Shown piece after piece: positions 61,214 to 64,000 of a DNA stretch of 64,000 nt (positions are counted from its first letter, which is position 1; the number at the start of each line of letters is the position of its first letter). The stretch spans positions 12,880,501-12,944,500 of the forward strand of contig CM036633.1 in assembly GCA_020746105.1 (NCBI GenBank), in the 5' to 3' direction. The notes under the pieces are model-generated. The model did no database searches. It was not told where the DNA came from and saw only the letters and a program-made list of their open reading frames with translations. Position numbers and translations under genes: made by a program. This stretch comes from Trogon surrucura (Eukaryota > Chordata > Aves > Trogoniformes > Trogonidae).

Positions 61214-61651
61214 GGAATGAGTCCAGGGCGGCCACAAAGCTGACCCAGGGGCTGGAGCAGCTCTGCTGCGAGGACAGGCTGAGGGAGCTGGGGATGTTCA
61301 GCTGGAGAAGAGAAGACTCTCGGGGGGGACCTTATCACTGCCTGCAGGGCCTGAAGGGAACGTGCAGGAAGGCTGAGGAGGGACTTTTTACAAGTGTCCA
61401 CCAATAGGACAAGGGGAAATGGATTTAAATCGAAGGAGAATAGATTTAGATTGAATCTTAGGAAGAGATTCTTCAGTGTGAGGGTGCCAAGACTCTGGAA
61501 CAGATTTCCCAGAGAAGTTGTGGCTGCCCCTTCACTGGAGATGTTCAAGGCCAGGTTGGATGAGCTCTTGAGCAACCTGGGCTGGTTAAGGGAGGTTGGA
61601 TTAGATGATCTCTAAGGTCCCTTCCAACACAAGACATTCTACGATTTCCCA
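61214..61651 (+). mobile_element. CR1 LINE 3' portion
   Basis: The plus strand contains an ORF2 C-terminus spread over several frames: RAATKLTQGLEQLCCEDRLR, ELGMFSWRREDSRGGP, then in other frames GLKGTCRKAEEGLF and FRLNLRKRFFSVRVPRLWNR, FPREVVAAPSLEMFKARLDE. The 3' UTR follows: GTTGGATTAGATGATCTCTA, AGGTCCCTTCCAACACAAGA and CATTCTACGATTT. Frameshifts around the poly-G run (61321-61328) and an in-frame TAG at 61406-61408 show that it is an older copy than those at 52-55 kb. Confidence 0.9.
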
Positions 61652-64000
61652 AGCTCAGAGTTCCAGCAGCCACCTTCCATTTGCTTGAAGAGAACCAGCT
61701 ACAGCAGTCATCGCCTTCTCCGCTATAAATGTGACTCTGCATCACCGAAGGGACAAGCAGCAAAAAGAAATTTCCAGCAGAAGAAACACTGTCTTAAGGA
61801 CAGCCCTTTTGAGTTAAGCTGACAAAAATCACAAGGAGAAACAAGGTAAAGGAAGAGCTTACAGTGGAAGACTTCTAAAGGGGCAAAAAAAGCAGCATAG
61901 ATGCGCTGTTCAGCTGTAATACTGTGGGGTTTTTTCCTCAATGCTTGACTTCTTGACTTAATGCAGTGTGAAAGCTGGGTTTGTGTGAAACAGATAAACA
62001 TAATTATCTTCCTCTCATACAGAACATTATTTAAAAGAAGTTTTCCATATTCACAATTTGCTAGGATAAAGAGGATTTGTGGTGATCAGGTGGCCAGCAG
62101 AAAGGAAAACGTGGGAATTAAGTAAAACTGTGGATTCATCCAAAAGAACATTTTAAAGGAGACTAGCAAGGTATTACAGTTCACTAGGCAAAAAGGCTTA
62201 CTAGCTGGAGAAGGAATTGAAAGGAAAATAGCCCTTGATCTTGGAGCGTGATAGAGCTCCTCAATTCACAGTAACAATTCACACTGTTTGGGCAGGACTG
62301 TCACCAGCACGGAGATCCTCAGGCCCCTGCTCAGACATTTCTGTGTACCTTCACCTTTTCCCCCACTCCCACTGCAAAACCACAGTGCGAGCAACCTCCC
62401 AATTTCTTGTAAAAACACACGCAAGTAGAAGTTTCTGTGTGGCTCATATTACATCTAGTTTGACTTTATATTGGTAAGTTACTTTAATAATCAAGTTGAA
62501 TGTAGAACATTCTTATAAACTTATTTTCTTCTTCTGTAGGTAGCATGTTTAAGACTGTTTTATGTATTTAATTATCTTGAAACACCATTTCCCCCCTCCT
62601 TCAATTCAAGCACATGTAGACAAACCACAGTTAACAACCAAATATAATGAAAACAACACGATTCACCCACTCATGGTAACATAGAAAACAAAGACCCCAT
62701 ATCATATTATTCTGTAAACCTGCTTAAATAAAAGTGTTTATATCTACACTGCAGTCTTTGCATTGAAAAAAATCTCTAAGAATATATCTTGCATTAACCT
62801 TTAAATGGACTTAACTACCATTGATAATCTTTCCGGGGAAAATCACCAGGCAGAAAAGCAAAGCAAGAGTGCATCCTGCTTGCCAGTTGACAATCATAAT
62901 TAGAAACTAGGAAGGCAAATTAAAGTTTAAGGAGCAAGCCACTCCAGAGCTGGTTGAGCACAAGAGCTTTAGAGACGAAGGGGATTAAAAAGCAGCCTGC
63001 AGTTTTACAGTGGCCAACCTTTACCGGGTGGAACTGTCAAAAATGTTCCTCATCAGCTTTCGTTTGCTCTAAACGATGCCAGGGAGACTTTCACTGCTGA
63101 CCTTGATGGAAGCAGATTTAGGGCACTGCAGAGCATATTTTCTGAAAATCTTAAACCTCTGCTAATATTTCCACTGGGTGCTGTGACTGTAGTCATTGCT
63201 TATGCTACAGTTTTAGCCTAGTTTCTACTCTCTGTTCCAAGCTTACCAAGGTGGTAATTCAGCTTTAATTGACTCAAAAAGAGCAATAATAAAATCCTAC
63301 CACTCTATCATTTTAAGAATTGAAAAAGCTTTCTTAGCATTTCTTAAAAGCAGCAATAGATTTAAGTATTTGGTCATATTCGTGCTTTCCCTTCCAAGCA
63401 GATGTATCTTTTTAGTGTGCATCCAGGTGCTGTCAGAGAAATCAACTGTGTCTGACTGGGATAACATGGGGAAGACAGACACCAACAGTGGCAACTGGTC
63501 CTAAATGATTTCACTAGGGAAGAGCATTCTTGTAGCTGACAGCAAATTATACCTTGACAGGGCACGTGTTCCTCAGAAGATGAGATGGCATCATTCGGAG
63601 AAGTGTGTAAGACCCTACCAGAAAACCTGGAACATGGAAAACAAACACAAAAAAAAGAAAACAACTTATCTCCTCCTGTTTGTTCCTATGCTGTCTGCCA
63701 ATCAAGTTACTGCCATCTACACAAACCATTCTTTTTTTTTTTTCTGCTTCCCATTGGCAAATAGATGAAGGATATTGATTTGACTGGCAGAGAAATAAAA
63801 ACAGAGATTCAGCTTCACTGAACTTTAATATAACATAATATGAAGTTAAGCACATTGTGGACTGGTATCCAACAAAACAGCACTTCCAAATCTGAGAAAA
63901 ACTAATTCCACTTCAAGAAACATTACAAGAGATCAAGAGCAGGAACAGACCAAACTATTTCACTTGAAGGCCAGAGGCAGATCTCTCACGTAAAAACAAT
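61652..64000. other. Intronic, non-coding to window end
   Basis: Contains the 62995-63240 candidate element and a T13 run at about 63731. No first exon or CpG island of PTPRT is seen. Confidence 0.65.
62995..63240. other. Candidate conserved non-coding element
   Basis: A complex, repeat-free stretch: CCAACCTTTACCGGGTGGAA, GTTTGCTCTAAACGATGCCA, TGACCTTGATGGAAGCAG (nuclear-receptor half-site type TGACCTTG) and CTGCTAATATTTCC. No frame is open through it. Candidate only. Confidence 0.25.

Larger units (their letters stand above)
14387..64000 (-). other. PTPRT: PTPRT intron 1 (3' part)
   Basis: Everything to the right of the exon is upstream on the gene's strand. No signal-peptide exon with a phase-1 donor, and no CpG-island-like first exon, was recognised up to position 64000. 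The stretch is therefore inferred to be the 3' portion of a very large first intron, as expected for this gene family. The acceptor region (14387-14410) has a modest pyrimidine tract ending TTTTAG. The retroelements and other features listed separately lie inside it on both strands. Confidence 0.8.

Noticed and set aside
1-64000. Endogenous retrovirus, LTR, CRISPR or bacterial operon content
   Set aside because: No gag/pol/env-like frames, LTR pairs, spaced direct-repeat arrays or prokaryotic gene layout were seen. The only direct-repeat arrays are CR1 tails and simple repeats.

Overview
This is a window of vertebrate, almost certainly avian, nuclear DNA. Many CR1 LINE fragments with the CR1-type 3' end (octamer repeats of the AATCATAG/ATTCTATG kind, no poly(A) tail) point to a bird. 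One short element on the minus strand joins a tRNA-Ile-like head to a CR1-type tail. That is the design known for the CR1-mobilised SINEs of passerines (TguSINE1-like), so a passerine is the best guess, though this rests on one copy and on remembered family knowledge. There are no operons, no long intact host ORFs and nothing prokaryotic.

Only one host coding segment can be supported: a 126-bp exon at 14261-14386 on the minus strand. It has good splice sites and phase-1 boundaries at both ends. It encodes the start of a MAM domain and matches exon 2 of the receptor tyrosine phosphatase PTPRT (RPTP-rho, R2B family). The window would then lie inside the very large PTPRT gene, transcribed right to left: 14387-64000 is part of intron 1 and 1-14260 is part of intron 2. 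I could find neither the signal-peptide exon nor the next MAM exon, so both probably lie outside.

The rest is intronic sequence and retroelement debris. From left to right: an internally deleted plus-strand CR1 (362-549); a short CR1 3' tail (5122-5210); a minus-strand CR1 whose 5' end carries a small inverted segment, as expected from twin priming (7744-8652); a short plus-strand CR1 (9225-9372); the PTPRT exon; the tRNA/CR1 SINE (22676-22855); two related minus-strand CR1s (34920-35158 and 36755-37025); a plus-strand tail (38806-38904); a very old LINE relic recognised only by protein similarity (44205-44960); a young 2.4-kb CR1 with a long reverse-transcriptase ORF broken by a single stop (52277-54690); a second copy of the same subfamily 200 bp away (54893-55293); and three further CR1 fragments (59108-59490, 60005-60104, 61214-61651).

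Between the repeats the DNA is AT-rich and apparently non-coding. Several blocks look like conserved non-coding elements (repeat-free, with homeodomain, POU, GATA or CCAAT-like words), but conservation cannot be judged from one sequence. I found no evidence for an undescribed biological system. The most informative items are the SINE, the 5'-inverted CR1 and the pair of young CR1 copies.
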